A DNA stretch of 46,101 nucleotides from NCBI GenBank assembly GCA_003667245.1, contig RCNN01000186.1, positions 1 to 46,101 on the forward strand, given 5' to 3'. Below the pieces are notes generated by a model. It did not search any database and was not told the origin of the DNA. It worked only from the letters and a program-made list of their open reading frames with translations. The first letter of the stretch is position 1. The number at the start of each line of letters is the position of its first letter. Source of the stretch: Heterostelium multicystogenum. Taxonomy: Eukaryota > Evosea > Eumycetozoa > Acytosteliales > Acytosteliaceae. Positions 10,747 to 20,865 of the stretch are shown piece after piece. Made by a program: the position numbers and the translations under genes.

Positions 10747-11407
10747 TCATCGGTGTAACATAAACTGATTGAATGTTATAACAAATAAATAAAAAGAATG
10801 AAAGTAAAATATAATTTTTGTTAAGGTGTTTTTGGTTGATACTTTTATTTCTTGATTGACAAGTGTTGGAAATGATTCAATGATGGTCCTCTGAATCAGT
10901 ATCGCTTTCACAACTCTCACTAACATCTGGGATTTCCCTACCTCGTTGTTCATAAACTCCATATTTGTCATATCATACTCACTAAAGTCCTTTTCTGGAC
11001 AATCATCGGTGGTCTGTTGCATGTCATCATGGATAAATTCAAGATAGTACACTTGCTTCAGTGAATACTTTTGTCGAAGCTTTGTAAAGATTTCTCGAGG
11101 AATGTAACTTCGATCATGGACTGTGTCAGGCAGTTGGGATAGCCACTCGATTCTGAGTGCTAAAAAAATCAATGATAATGGGATTAACATTGCGATAATT
11201 ATCAATGATTTCTTGAAGTGATTCAATATGTTCTTTGCGAGAAATATTCGAGGTAATGTCATTTATTACGATTTTACGCATAATGAATCGTTGATATCCT
11301 TTAAATTTAAATCCTTGGATATACTCGTCTTTGAACTCGGTGGAACATGAGTTGATTGAGTGAATTAGAATAAATATAATACAAAGATATAAAAGTTGTG
11401 TTTTCAT
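10747..11407 (-). CDS. Small secreted protein, family copy 2 (frame altered)
   Basis: Close copy of the gene at 6978-7508. It starts MKTQLLYLCIIFILIHSINS with the same signal peptide, then the same FKFKGYQRFIMRKIVINDI core. At 11161-11167 the poly-A run has seven A instead of six, which shifts the frame after ...IIID. The sequence afterwards (EWLSQLPDTVHDRSY...) continues in the next frame. The acidic tail differs from copy 1 (CPEKDFSEYDMTNMEFMNNE) and runs on in another frame to a stop at 10747, because an indel near 10945 removes the equivalent of copy 1's stop frame. If the poly-A lies in an intron, the first shift has no effect. Function unknown. Confidence 0.5.
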
Positions 11408-11681
11408 TTGAAATTTGACATTAAAAAAAGAACAAAACATAAATGAAAAAGAATGATGTGTTTCTCAATTTATATACACCCACACAATGACTCACCTCAA
11501 TCACCTATTTATTTTGGTGGAGAATAAAAGTAAGAATCAATTGCTAGCAGTTGTGGGGAAGTTTTTTATTTTAATTTTTGAATTTTTTAAGGATGTACCC
11601 CACACCATAACATTTCTTGATTTTATTCAAAGTTATAAATATTTACTATTATTTATTAGTATTATTATTGTTATTATTAAA

Positions 11682-13886
11682 ATGGAAGACTCTTCAAGAA
11701 CTATACCACACATTTGTCCTTTTTGTCAGAAGGACTATACAAACTATGTAGAGGGAGTGAGGATTTCTCATTTTCTAAGGTGTGTCATGGTATTATGCCT
11801 TAATAGTGGAATAGTTTTTGCAGATCTCGTGGAGTCTTTTAGACCTACCGCAGAAGCCTATCGTAAAAGAAAGTGGCACCAAGATTTTAATCAGGAACTT
11901 GGTTCAATACCACTGATTACAACAGAAGAAAGCAATGCAAATCCTACCGCAAGAAATAACAACATGAATGAAGATCTCAATACCAACCCAAATATTGATG
12001 AATTAATAGAAAGGTATAGTAACATTTCACATTGTATGGCACCTGTATGTTCAACAAGAAGTGTTTCAAGTGGTAATAAAGATGCGTTGTATGTAAATAT
12101 ACTGGGTATGTAATAAATTGTATTAAACTAATAATAATTAAAAACTCACATTTAATAATAGGTAAAGAATTTTGCTTGTGCAGACCAGGAGATCATTTTG
12201 AGAGATATACAAGTACAACATAGATTTGAATCGATATGTAGTACTCTTTTGACTGATACTAATAATATTATGGAGTATTCAGGCTTCAAGTGCTGTAACA
12301 CTACTAAATCAAATGGAAGGAGAATGTGAATTTGAATGTGGAACATCAATTATGGTTCTTAATAAGAAAAAAGGCAATAAATTCAGATATTGCTCATCCT
12401 CGTGTTTATTAATAAGCCTTTATACTAAACACACAAATAGCTTTTGGACTAGGATAAATTATAAAGAAAACTTTGATTCAGATATCACAGAGCATATGTC
12501 TGCCGAGGCTGGTAAAAAACTATACGCCAACTGTCCTCCAAATTAACAACTATAATCATCTCAACTCGAAGTGATATCAAATATCAATCAAAATAATAAT
12601 ATTACAAGGCCTCAACTTTTAGTTTCAGATAATGAAGATCCATATTTATTGTCTCAATCTCAAACAAATACACCTTTACCTCTCAGTCAATCAACACAAA
12701 GCCTACTTGATAATCAAGATGATATTTTACCAGTACAAACACCATCAGAAAATTCTATTTTACCATCAAATCATATTCCAACACAACCTCCACTAACAAA
12801 TAGTAGTGCTATTCAGCCTCCAGTACATGCACCTCCTATACCATCTGTACCATCTGTACCATCTGTACCATCTGTTAAAAGTATACCGGGTCGTAGAACT
12901 ACGACACCAACACAATCAATTGGTAGTACAACAAGGTCGATTCCAAGAACTCCTTCTCCAAACTCTCAAACAATTAATCCTCCCACAGCAAGTACGAATA
13001 AAAAACATCGAGGTAGACCCAAAAAAAAGTAATAACTAATAAACAATTATAGTTAATGAATTTTGGAACTCATCCAGTGATTTATTATTTAAAAGAGCTG
13101 TAGGATTATCTAAATTAAACATTATGTTCTTATGGGATAGATTGGGACACACAATATTTTTTAAGTTACGAACCAATCTTCCATTTTGTTTCTTGTCTTG
13201 GATGTTCAATATTTCAGAGTCAAGTATCAGAAATATATTCAAAAAGATATTTTCAATTCTACATCAATATTTTGTGGAAAAGAAAATTATAAATTCATTA
13301 ACAAAAGCGGAGCGGTTGGCAAGAGGTCATTGGATCGCCAACAATTCTCTAAGATCAACAATATATTTAGATGGAAACCTTACTCCAACTTCCACAGCAA
13401 ATACCAAACTAAAGAGAAAAGAAATGTTTTCTGGAAAAAGATAAAATAGAATGTTTTTCTATTTTAGGCGCTGTTGATGGTTTGGGAAAGTTCATTTGGG
13501 CATCTCATCTTATGCTGGATCTATTCCAGATAGTGTAGCTCTTAAATTTACAGTAACACAGCATTTTGTCCAAAGCATAGGTACACATCAGGAATATATT
13601 AGCTGACGCTGCATTCACAAGTTTACACCATTACGGAAACGTGCTCACTCCAACTTTACTTTGCAGTGTAAATGAGCAATCACCGCCTAAAAATTGTTCT
13701 TGTAAGAGCTGTACAACAAATAGAGATATTTCAACATACAGATCCTTAATTGAAAGAGGGTGGTGTCAGATAGAGAAATGGAAATACATTCAAAAGTTTT
13801 CATCTAGGTGGAAGGTTGGTGAGCTCCCTTCCCAAAAAGCAGAATTACACAATCAAGTTTATGGTAGTTCTAATGTCCATTCATAA
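11682..13886 (+). pseudogene. DDE_4-type (Harbinger/IS5-like) transposase relic
   Basis: Start ATG at 11682; exon 1 runs to 12105, then a 56-bp intron (GTATGT..AATAG, 12106-12161). The N-terminus has a Cys/His cluster (CPFCQKDY... HFLRC), a second Cys cluster follows (CCNTT... CEFECGT... RYCSSSC), then a Pro/Ser-rich linker with four PSV repeats. The transposase core starts near 13050: a helix-turn-helix-like NISESSIRNIFKKIF, then TIYLDGNLTPTS, VDGLGKFIWASH with AGSIPDSVALK, ADAAFTSL and SLIERGW, in the order expected of DDE_Tnp_4 (D, D, D/E). The frame changes at least five times (near 12200, 12325, 12545, 13040, 13450, 13600). I see no clear terminal repeats. Probably an inactive transposon remnant; some shifts could be unrecognised introns. 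Confidence 0.6.
12840..12875. repeat. 9-bp tandem repeat (CCATCTGTA), four copies
   Basis: Near-perfect repeats encode Pro-Ser-Val units in the linker of the transposase relic. Confidence 0.8.
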
Positions 13887-14331
13887 TTTATTCAATGATA
13901 TATTACAACAACCAGATACTCTTAGAAACAAATTTGGATTACAATTTAGACAACTTTCACATGGATCTTTGTAAATAAATGTAAATCAGAATTACGCATG
14001 CGTGATTAATTAAAAATGAAAAACATCGAGAAACCAGCATGAGCAAGAATTAGTTGCTAGGATATCCTTGGGGTTTATTTACCATACTAATTTTTTTTAT
14101 TTTTTTTATTTTATCCATATAAAAAACTCAAAATCATACCCCAAGCATGTGCTCACAACCAATTGTTGCTCAGATTTTGGTGGCACCCCTGTGAAATTAA
14201 TTTTAGTTTTTTCATCACCCATATATATCCTTTTTCAGTCAGCAATTTTTTGAAGTGGGGTTTTGTAATAAATTGAACTTTATTCAAACATTGCAATAAC
14301 AATTTAAACTATAGTTCTATTAACGTATATC
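13887..14331. other. Spacer between two transposase relics
   Basis: The first ~100 bp still read like the C-terminal end of the DDE_4-like transposase in a shifted frame. The rest is A/T-rich DNA with long T runs (14090-14112). The string GTGGGGTTTTGTAAT at 14255-14269 is the candidate left end of the next element. No gene seen. Confidence 0.45.
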
Positions 14332-16493
14332 ATGAGTACTGTCAATAATTACGATAATGGTGTAAATATAGGCGTCAATATAGGCGTCGTCAATTTTTAC
14401 AATAACGCTGAACCCAAAACAAACTCTTTGGTTACACCAGAAAAGCAAGTAAGAGAACAGATTTGTACAAAGTGTAGTACGTATTTTATTGACTATTAAT
14501 GATTATAATCATAATAATTAATGTATATATATATATATCAGATAAAAAAAGAAAGGGATGTGGTTGTAAAATATCAAAACCAAAACAATCAACTACCAAC
14601 GAAACAAAGCCCATCACCGACGAACCCAAACAGTCTACCAACGAAACAAAGCCCATCACTGAACCACTGAAGAGTAAATCTAAGAAAAAGAACCATATAA
14701 ACCAATAGAAAACTACTCCACAAAATCTAAACCATTAGATAACGATTCTTTAGAAACAAAAGGAAGTCCTATCATGACATCAGAAGGTTGTCTCTCTGGA
14801 TTTGATGAAACAAATATCTTTAACCGGATTTTTACACCACAACTTAAGGCAAGCATATTGGAAGCAACCAATAAAAGTATATATGCTTCTAATGAAGCGA
14901 ATAAAAACAAACGATTCATTGAGAGTGTTTTCAATTGATGAGTTTGAACGTTTCATTAGAATGAATATAGTTCTTGGAATTAATAAACTTCCTATTAATC
15001 ACTATTATTGAAAAAGATTCAATTCTTTATGGAAACATTGCAGTTCATAAATTATTCCCAAACAAGAATAGGTAATTTACTGTGGTATTCTTCGTATTCC
15101 TATAAATCTAATCACATTTTTGTATAAACTAGATACTATGAGATTAAGAAGTTTTTGAAGATTAACCAACCTGATCTTGAAGAACAATTATCAACTAAAT
15201 TCTCTCAACTATGGATACTGGGTGCTCACATAAGCATAGATGAAACAATGATAGCATTTAAAGGGAGATATAAACATAAGTACTGTATAAGTCTTCTTAT
15301 AAATAGTTTAAAAAATAAACTAATACTCTCATAGACAATTTATTCGAGGTAAACCAAACTCAACTGGTTTGAAATGCTACACGATGGCGCAATCAAATGG
15401 ATATGTTCTTTATTTCAACATGTTTAATGGACCCAACGGAATACTACCATCCAAACCAACCGAGATTGTTACATACCTTGCGAATAAATGTATTCTAAAG
15501 GAAAATGTTGTGTTCTACTGTGATCAGTACTATGGTTCTACTAGTTTGGCAACAGCAATGGACCAAAATAATCTTAAATTTGTGGTATCATGTCAAGCCA
15601 ACAGGCCTACGAACCTCTTCAAGGAATACTTGCAAGATGATCTAGCAAAAGGAAAAACTCAAAGGAATACATGTTGATACGACTAAAAAGATATTGGCTG
15701 TATCATTCCTATGATAAGTGCAAATGCAACTTCATTTCCAATCAATTTGTTGATGATACTAACCAAGATTCTTTGCGTGAGATGGTTAGATATTATAATC
15801 TGCATAAAGGTGGTGTGGATCTTGCTGACTCTTTTTTTAATCGATATATCTCTAAACACAGATCAGACAAATGGACGATGGCATTCTTTCAAGCATGTGT
15901 TCAAATTACTCTTGCTAATGTGTGGCTGATTATGAGACATGGAAATAGTAAACTATCTCATCTTGATGTTCTACAACAATTCGTACTGAATTATATAAAT
16001 AATATTAAAGATACAAAGAAAAGAAAGATAGATCAACAATCTTTTACTTATGATCAAGTATCAGATTTGATGAATTCTTTGAAGGACAAGACAAATTTGG
16101 TTTCACAACTGCAAGTAATGTTGGAAGTAAAAGAAAGGGCAAATATGCGCATATCTCAAACCAACGAGGATCTAAATAATAAGATCAATTCGCTGCAGCA
16201 AATTAGGGACCAATTGCGACCGCAGCATCAACATTCTATCCTGGGTACCACCTGGCATACACGTTTGACATAGAATATGAAATTGAAGGAATGACCTATC
16301 TATGCAAGAACCAATCAAAAAAATGTGAAGGGTGTAGCAAGAAGAATCCGACTCCATACAGATGTCTTCTGTGCTCTACTCCTCTGCACAGGGATTACTT
16401 TAAAGATCACGTTGGTGTTTGTCATATGAGCAACAACTTATAATAAATGTTGGTTATTAATTTACTTAAAATTCACAAATTGCATAACCCCAC
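14255..16493. mobile_element. Candidate PiggyBac-like element with imperfect inverted ends
   Basis: GTGGGGTTTTGTAAT at 14255-14269 matches the reverse complement of 16479-16493 (GTGGGGTTATGCAAT) in 13 of 15 bases, and the two bracket the transposase relic 14332-16443. No flanking TTAA is visible, unlike the element at 18079-20645, so the boundaries are tentative. Confidence 0.4.
14332..16443 (+). pseudogene. PiggyBac-like (DDE_Tnp_1_7) transposase relic
   Basis: Exon 1 (14332-14476) joins, across a 65-bp GT..AG intron, to a basic Thr/Lys/Glu-rich segment; a CTKC..CGC zinc-knuckle-like motif spans the join. The catalytic part follows: IDEFERFIRMNIVLGINKLP, then ISIDETMIAFKGRYKHKY (first Asp), GYVLYFNMFNGP, VVFYCDQYYGS (second Asp), and GGVDLADSFFNRYISKHRSD (third Asp), all in family order. 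A coiled-coil-like segment and a Cys-rich C-terminus (CKNQSKKCEGC... CLLCSTPLH... H) end at TAA 16441-16443. At least five frame changes are needed (near 14705, 14935, 15010, 15665, 15710, 16260); introns near 15070-15130 and 15284-15354 are plausible. All three catalytic Asp survive, but the gene as read is not translatable. Confidence 0.75.
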
Positions 16494-16563
16494 ACCAATT
16501 TGGTCGTAAATTAAAAAAAGTAAAAATTTCAAAAATGGGGGTAGACAATTGGGAAGTTTAACT

Positions 16564-16594
16564 GACCTTTTTACCACGTTTTTTACAAAAGGTC
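16564..16594. repeat. Inverted repeat GACCTTTT / AAAAGGTC
   Basis: Perfect 8-bp stem with a 15-nt loop, between the PiggyBac-like relic and the M8 gene fragment. It may be a boundary structure; not shown to be functional. Confidence 0.6.
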
Positions 16595-16612
16595 GTTTTA
16601 GTGGCTGTTAAA

Positions 16613-17235
16613 GATATATGAACATGGAAAGATGAAAGAGTATTCTCTTGATCCAAAAATTGCTCTTGAGGTAGCAAAGTCCAACAAAAGAACTTTTGAT
16701 CCGGTTTCCCACAAACTTAGAGCCACCAAACCCATAACTATCTTATTTGATGAATCACTTGACAATCATATTCCAACTATGCATTCTTCCTAATGGAGTT
16801 GATTCCCTAGTATATGTAACATTAAGACCAAAATGTAAGTTTTTTAGTGAAAGACTCCAATTCTAATTACTCTGATATAATAAAATCTGGTGTTTTTATC
16901 GTATTGATTGATTGATATTGATTATCATATCATAATCTACAGGCCAAATACTAATTTTATTAACTTTTAGCTAGAAGATGCTATCCATCTCGATATAGTA
17001 AAGGCCAATAAAACATTATAACATCCACCAAGTGTTAATCCTGGTACACCAAACCTCCATACACTGCCTTTAACAACAATTAGAAACAGTACCAGTAGTG
17101 GTAGTTCAATTGGAACTAGTGGCTCTGTATCAGATGGCCCAATTTTAACAACATCCACATGCTCCACATCTACAATATGTGCAGGAATCAGAGTTGCCCA
17201 TATCTCTTTCACTCTTGTCATAATTTCATTTTTAG
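16613..17235 (+). pseudogene. Decayed fragmentary copy of the M8 protease gene
   Basis: Four blocks match the intact M8 gene in order: 16613-16765 (like 8613-8765, ...EYSLDPKIALEVAKSNK), ~16788-16855 (like 9092-9155, including the intron-1 donor), ~16900-17022 (like intron 3 and the start of exon 4), and 17023-17235 (like 10437-10670, the Ser/Thr stalk and hydrophobic C-terminus). The zinc-binding HExxH exon is gone. Internal deletions make it nonfunctional. It keeps the order relative to the secreted-gene copy downstream, so it came from duplication of the two-gene module. Confidence 0.8.
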
Positions 17236-17374
17236 TCTCATTAGTTAATAAAATTAAAGAGAATGAATTTTATGTATTCCAATATGAACTTCATTGTCAT
17301 CATCGGTGTAACATGAATTGATTGAATTTTATAACAAATAAATAAAAAGAATGAAAGTAAATTTAATTTTTTCT

Positions 17375-17916
17375 TTATTTCTTGATTGACAAGTGTTGGA
17401 AATGATTCAATGATGGTTCTATGAATCCCTCCTGGAGGAAACATTCTACAGGAGCCCTAACTCCATTATTGTCATATTTATTCTCATCAAACTCGTATTC
17501 TGGACAATAATCGGTGGTCTGTTGCATGTCATCATGGATAAATTCAAGATAGTACACTTGCTTCAGTGAATACTTTTGTCGAAGCTTTGTAAAGATTTCT
17601 CGAGGAATGTAACTTCGATCATGGACTGTGTCAGGCAGTTGGGATAGCCACTCGATTCTGAGTGCTTAAAAAATCAATGATAATGGGATTAACATTGCGA
17701 TAATTATCAATGATTTCTTGAAGTGATTCAATATGTTCTTTGCGAGAAATATTCGAGGTAATGTCATTTATTACGATTTTACGCATAATGAATCGTTGAT
17801 ATCCTTTAAATTTTAAATCCTTGGATATTCTCGTCATCGTACAACTCGGTAGAACATGAGTTGATTGAGTGAATTAGAACAAATATAATACAAAGATATA
17901 AAAGTTGTGTTTTCAT
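17375..17916 (-). pseudogene. Small secreted protein, family copy 3 (disrupted)
   Basis: Third copy of the 6978-7508 gene, with the start at 17914-17916. An extra T at ~17810-17813 (AAATTTTAAATC against AAATTTAAATC) shifts the frame after the signal-peptide region. A second extra base at 17665-17666 (GTGCTTAAAAAATC) repeats the position of the shift in copy 2. The C-terminus differs (CPEYEFDENKYDNNGVRAPV...) and ends at a different stop. Probably a pseudogene, with the caveat that the second indel could lie in an intron. Confidence 0.6.
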
Positions 17917-18018
17917 TTGAAATTTGTCATTAAAAAAAGATTGATGTGTTTCAAATTGTTTTTTCTTAGGGGATACAATATATAAACACCCACCTAATGA
18001 CTCACCTCAATCACCTAT

Positions 18019-18062
18019 GTATTTATAAAGATATAAAAGTTGTGTTTTCATTTTTAAATTTA
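18019..18062 (-). repeat. Fourth fragment of the secreted-gene start region
   Basis: AAAGATATAAAAGTTGTGTT followed by TTCATTT repeats the start-codon region of copies 2 and 3 (11384-11411; 17892-17919). It ends just outside the TTAA of the PiggyBac-like insertion. Confidence 0.6.
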
Positions 18063-18078
18063 AATTGCAAAACATTAA

Positions 18079-18090
18079 CCCTTAAAGTGT
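18079..18090 (+). repeat. Left terminal inverted repeat of the PiggyBac-like element
   Basis: CCCTTAAAGTGT, preceded by TTAA at 18075-18078. Confidence 0.9.
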
Positions 18091-18223
18091 GTCGAGAACT
18101 AGGGGGGGGTCTGCTGAATTTTTTTTTTTTTTCAAAGGTTATTTTCTTCAAAGTGACAAAGTGGATTGTAATCCAGAAAAATGAAAATCTCAATAAAATT
18201 TTATGGGATTAAGAATTGGTATT

Positions 18224-20514
18224 TTATTGATGGATTTCAAAATGTTTTGGGTTGTGAAACTTAATATTACATAGTTCATGAAATGGAAATTTATGGCAAG
18301 GACATACTAATTGAACGCGGATATCCTTTGAGTGGCTGACAGCTAATGTCTGGCAATAGTGGCAGGGCAGTCTTAATTCTGATCTCGACATTATAGGAAT
18401 TACAGTGGTATGTTTATCTAGTTTTACCGATGGCTGACCAATTAGTGTATGGTTGACAAGATCAAGTAAATAATCTTGAAAGGTAATATCTTTGTTTGTG
18501 GTATTAATATTTGTGGTAGTAGTTGTGGAGGATGTTGAAGGAGGAATCTTTTTTTGTTGCAATCTAAATATTGTGAAAGAGTTGAAGAGTAAGGCATAAT
18601 AGATATCATTGAATACTACTCTGGAATAAGTACGAGCACGATGTAAATTTCTTGCGGGATTGATTACCATTTTAGAAGAATCAACATAGTTGTGGCAATT
18701 ATTGTAACACCAAATACATCTGGGAGTTGTCAATTGATATAATGTGGATGGATTATTTCTAGTTGGCTTTTCTCGAGTTGGTCTCTTTAATTTATCTTCC
18801 AATGACTTGCAAATTGGATCTGGTATATTAGTTAAAATATTAACTTGTTTTTTTTTCTTGGCTTGCCACAAAATGGCAGTATATTTAAAATTTGTTCCAA
18901 AAACATAATCGCCAAGTAATAACTTATCGTCTTCTGTCAGTAGTTGATCTCTGATGCTCTTGAATCTGTTAGCGGCAACGGAAATAATAAAATGGTATTT
19001 CATAGATTGCAAGAAGTCTGCATTACCAATAGAACCAAGTATTCCAGCATCAATTAATACAAACTCGGCCAGGCTTATTCGGAATGGCTACATCAAGTGA
19101 ATCTACTGTTCTTTTTAATATTTCTTGATTTAATTGAGTGGAAAGTTTTTTATCTTTAATTATGCTTTTTAACATAATGTTCCATTTCGAAATGATAGAT
19201 ATAACAGTTGGAGTCAACAAGTTTCCATAAAGTATTACCAACACGATCTGCTTTTCCTGGTACAATCTTCTTGTCACCTCCTTTTCCAGTCCATTTGTAA
19301 AGGTCATCGTCGAAAGAAAATACCAAGCCAGGAACATAATACATTTTCATGATTCTGTTGGCTTTTTCAAAGAGAAAACTAAAGTCGGTACGGGTATTCT
19401 TAGAGCCATATCCTTTGTAGTGCAGACAACGATGTATGGCTTTAAATTTGAAGAATGACATCACTCGAGAAATGTTTGGTACGTATCGTGAAAGAAGTTT
19501 CTGAGATCGGCTCCAGTACATTTCCAAATTTGGAATTCTTACGAGACCAGCAAAAAGCCATATTCCAAGATAGCTTTCGATATCCTTCCTTGTGAATTTA
19601 GAAAAAACAGTAAACCAAGGTAACTTTCTTGGAGGAGACCAAGAATCATATGCTTCTTTTAAATACCGATTGGTAGATTCAACTAGATCTGTGGTAATCT
19701 CGTCAAAATACTTGTTGTATACCATTTGAATCCTTTGGGATGTGTCGAATGATTGGTATTCAGGAGGGAAAAAACCGTCTCTTACACCTTGCAATGGATT
19801 ACTTTCTGGGATGGGATTATTCTTCATAAATGGAATTGACTCAATCTGATCCCTAGAAAATTCTTGGCACCCATCTTCACAAAATAGGAACCCTTTTGTA
19901 AATGTATCTTGATTATTGTCTTCTTGGTAGTTGTCAGATTGATCATCTTCATGATAATATTCTTCTTCATACTCCTTTAGTTCTTTGTCTTCCTCTTCTT
20001 CATCTTCTTCCATAGTTTGATATTCAACTAGGACATTGTTGGCATACTCTTTAATAGTGATTGTGCTTTGTCCAGAAATTAAAAGTTTCTCATAGGTACC
20101 CAATTCGGAACACAGGTTGTATTCAAACAAAAATCGATCCAAATCTTCAATTGTTCGAATAGACTTTTCAACTCTAAGTAGTTCTATCAAATCTTCTTGT
20201 GGAATAAAAAGCGTTTCTATCCAAACACCAAGTCTTTTATCGATATCTACATTGATAGAACTAATCCCTACTTCTTTATAATGTTGAATTTTAATAATAA
20301 CTATAAATTAATATTAATAATATAAAATATAAATAAATGATCTTACATCTATCTTTTGTGACTTTTGTACTGCTGAAACCTTGTCATTTGCTTTTCTTTT
20401 CTTATTAGTAGTTAATATAAATACTATCAAACATATATTAAAGAGTAGTGATAGATAGAAGCCAGATGCATAAGTGTAATCGTTAATATTTATGTTATAG
20501 TAATGGTTGGTCAT
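18224..20514 (-). pseudogene. PiggyBac-like transposase of the 18-20.6 kb element (frame-disrupted)
   Basis: The first ATG inside the element is at 20512-20514. Exon 1 ends at KSQKID with a GTAAGATC donor; the next exon starts near 20290, but the phases do not match, so the join is unresolved. An acidic linker (DEEEEDKELKEYEEEYYHED) precedes the transposase domain: FFPPEYQSFDTSQRI, YLGIWLFAGLVRIPNLEMYW, then the first catalytic region FSFDDDLYKWTGKGGDKK. After two frame changes (near 19160 and 19067) it continues LIDAGILGSIG (second Asp position) and AANRFKSIRDQLL. The usual GGVDxAD third-Asp motif is not seen; the equivalent stretch reads INPARNLHRARTYSRVVFND. The C-terminus has a Cys/His finger (CHYCQ... 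CPCHKFPFHELC... H). Probably an inactive copy. Confidence 0.75.
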
Positions 20515-20633
20515 GTTGTGATAAAGATTTGGTGTGATTGTCAATAAATTTTCGAATCAAATTTAATTTTTTTTCTTCTTTTTTTTTTTTGTTCCAAATA
20601 AATTATAGTGTGTTGGATTAGACTCCGTTTTGA

Positions 20634-20645
20634 ACACTTTAAGGG
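20634..20645 (-). repeat. Right terminal inverted repeat of the PiggyBac-like element
   Basis: ACACTTTAAGGG, followed by TTAA at 20646-20649; exact complement of the left end. Confidence 0.9.
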
Positions 20646-20689
20646 TTAAAAAACAACAATCAATGGAGATTTGTGACACTTGATTAAAT

Positions 20690-20865
20690 TGTTTTAAAAA
20701 AGTAATATTTAGCTAATTCATCAGACAAATCAGAGCCAATAGGATCAATCAATTTTATTGATTATAAAAACAACTTTAAGTTTACAAAAATTTAGAAAGT
20801 ATTCCCTCATTGTGGAATGAAATTGAGTAATAATTACTTTCCTATAAATTGTTATTTATTTATTA
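20690..20865 (+). promoter_or_regulatory. Second copy of the M8 protease promoter region
   Basis: It matches 8045-8531 in order, with a large internal deletion: GAGCCAATAGGATCAATCAA, TTGATTATAAAA, AAAGTATTCCC, GGAATGAAATT and TTATTTATTTATTAATA are all shared. It ends where the M8 start codon should be. Confidence 0.65.

Larger units (their letters stand above)
18079..20645. mobile_element. PiggyBac-like DNA transposon with TIRs and TTAA target duplication
   Basis: A 2,567-bp element. The left end reads CCCTTAAAGTGT (18079-18090) and the right end is its exact complement (20634-20645), each flanked outside by TTAA (18075-18078 and 20646-20649). TTAA duplication and ends beginning CCC are hallmarks of the PiggyBac superfamily. 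The single gene inside is a PiggyBac-like transposase on the minus strand. Subterminal sequences are different: a G8 then T13 run on the left, a T-rich run on the right. The intact ends suggest a fairly recent insertion. Confidence 0.9.
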
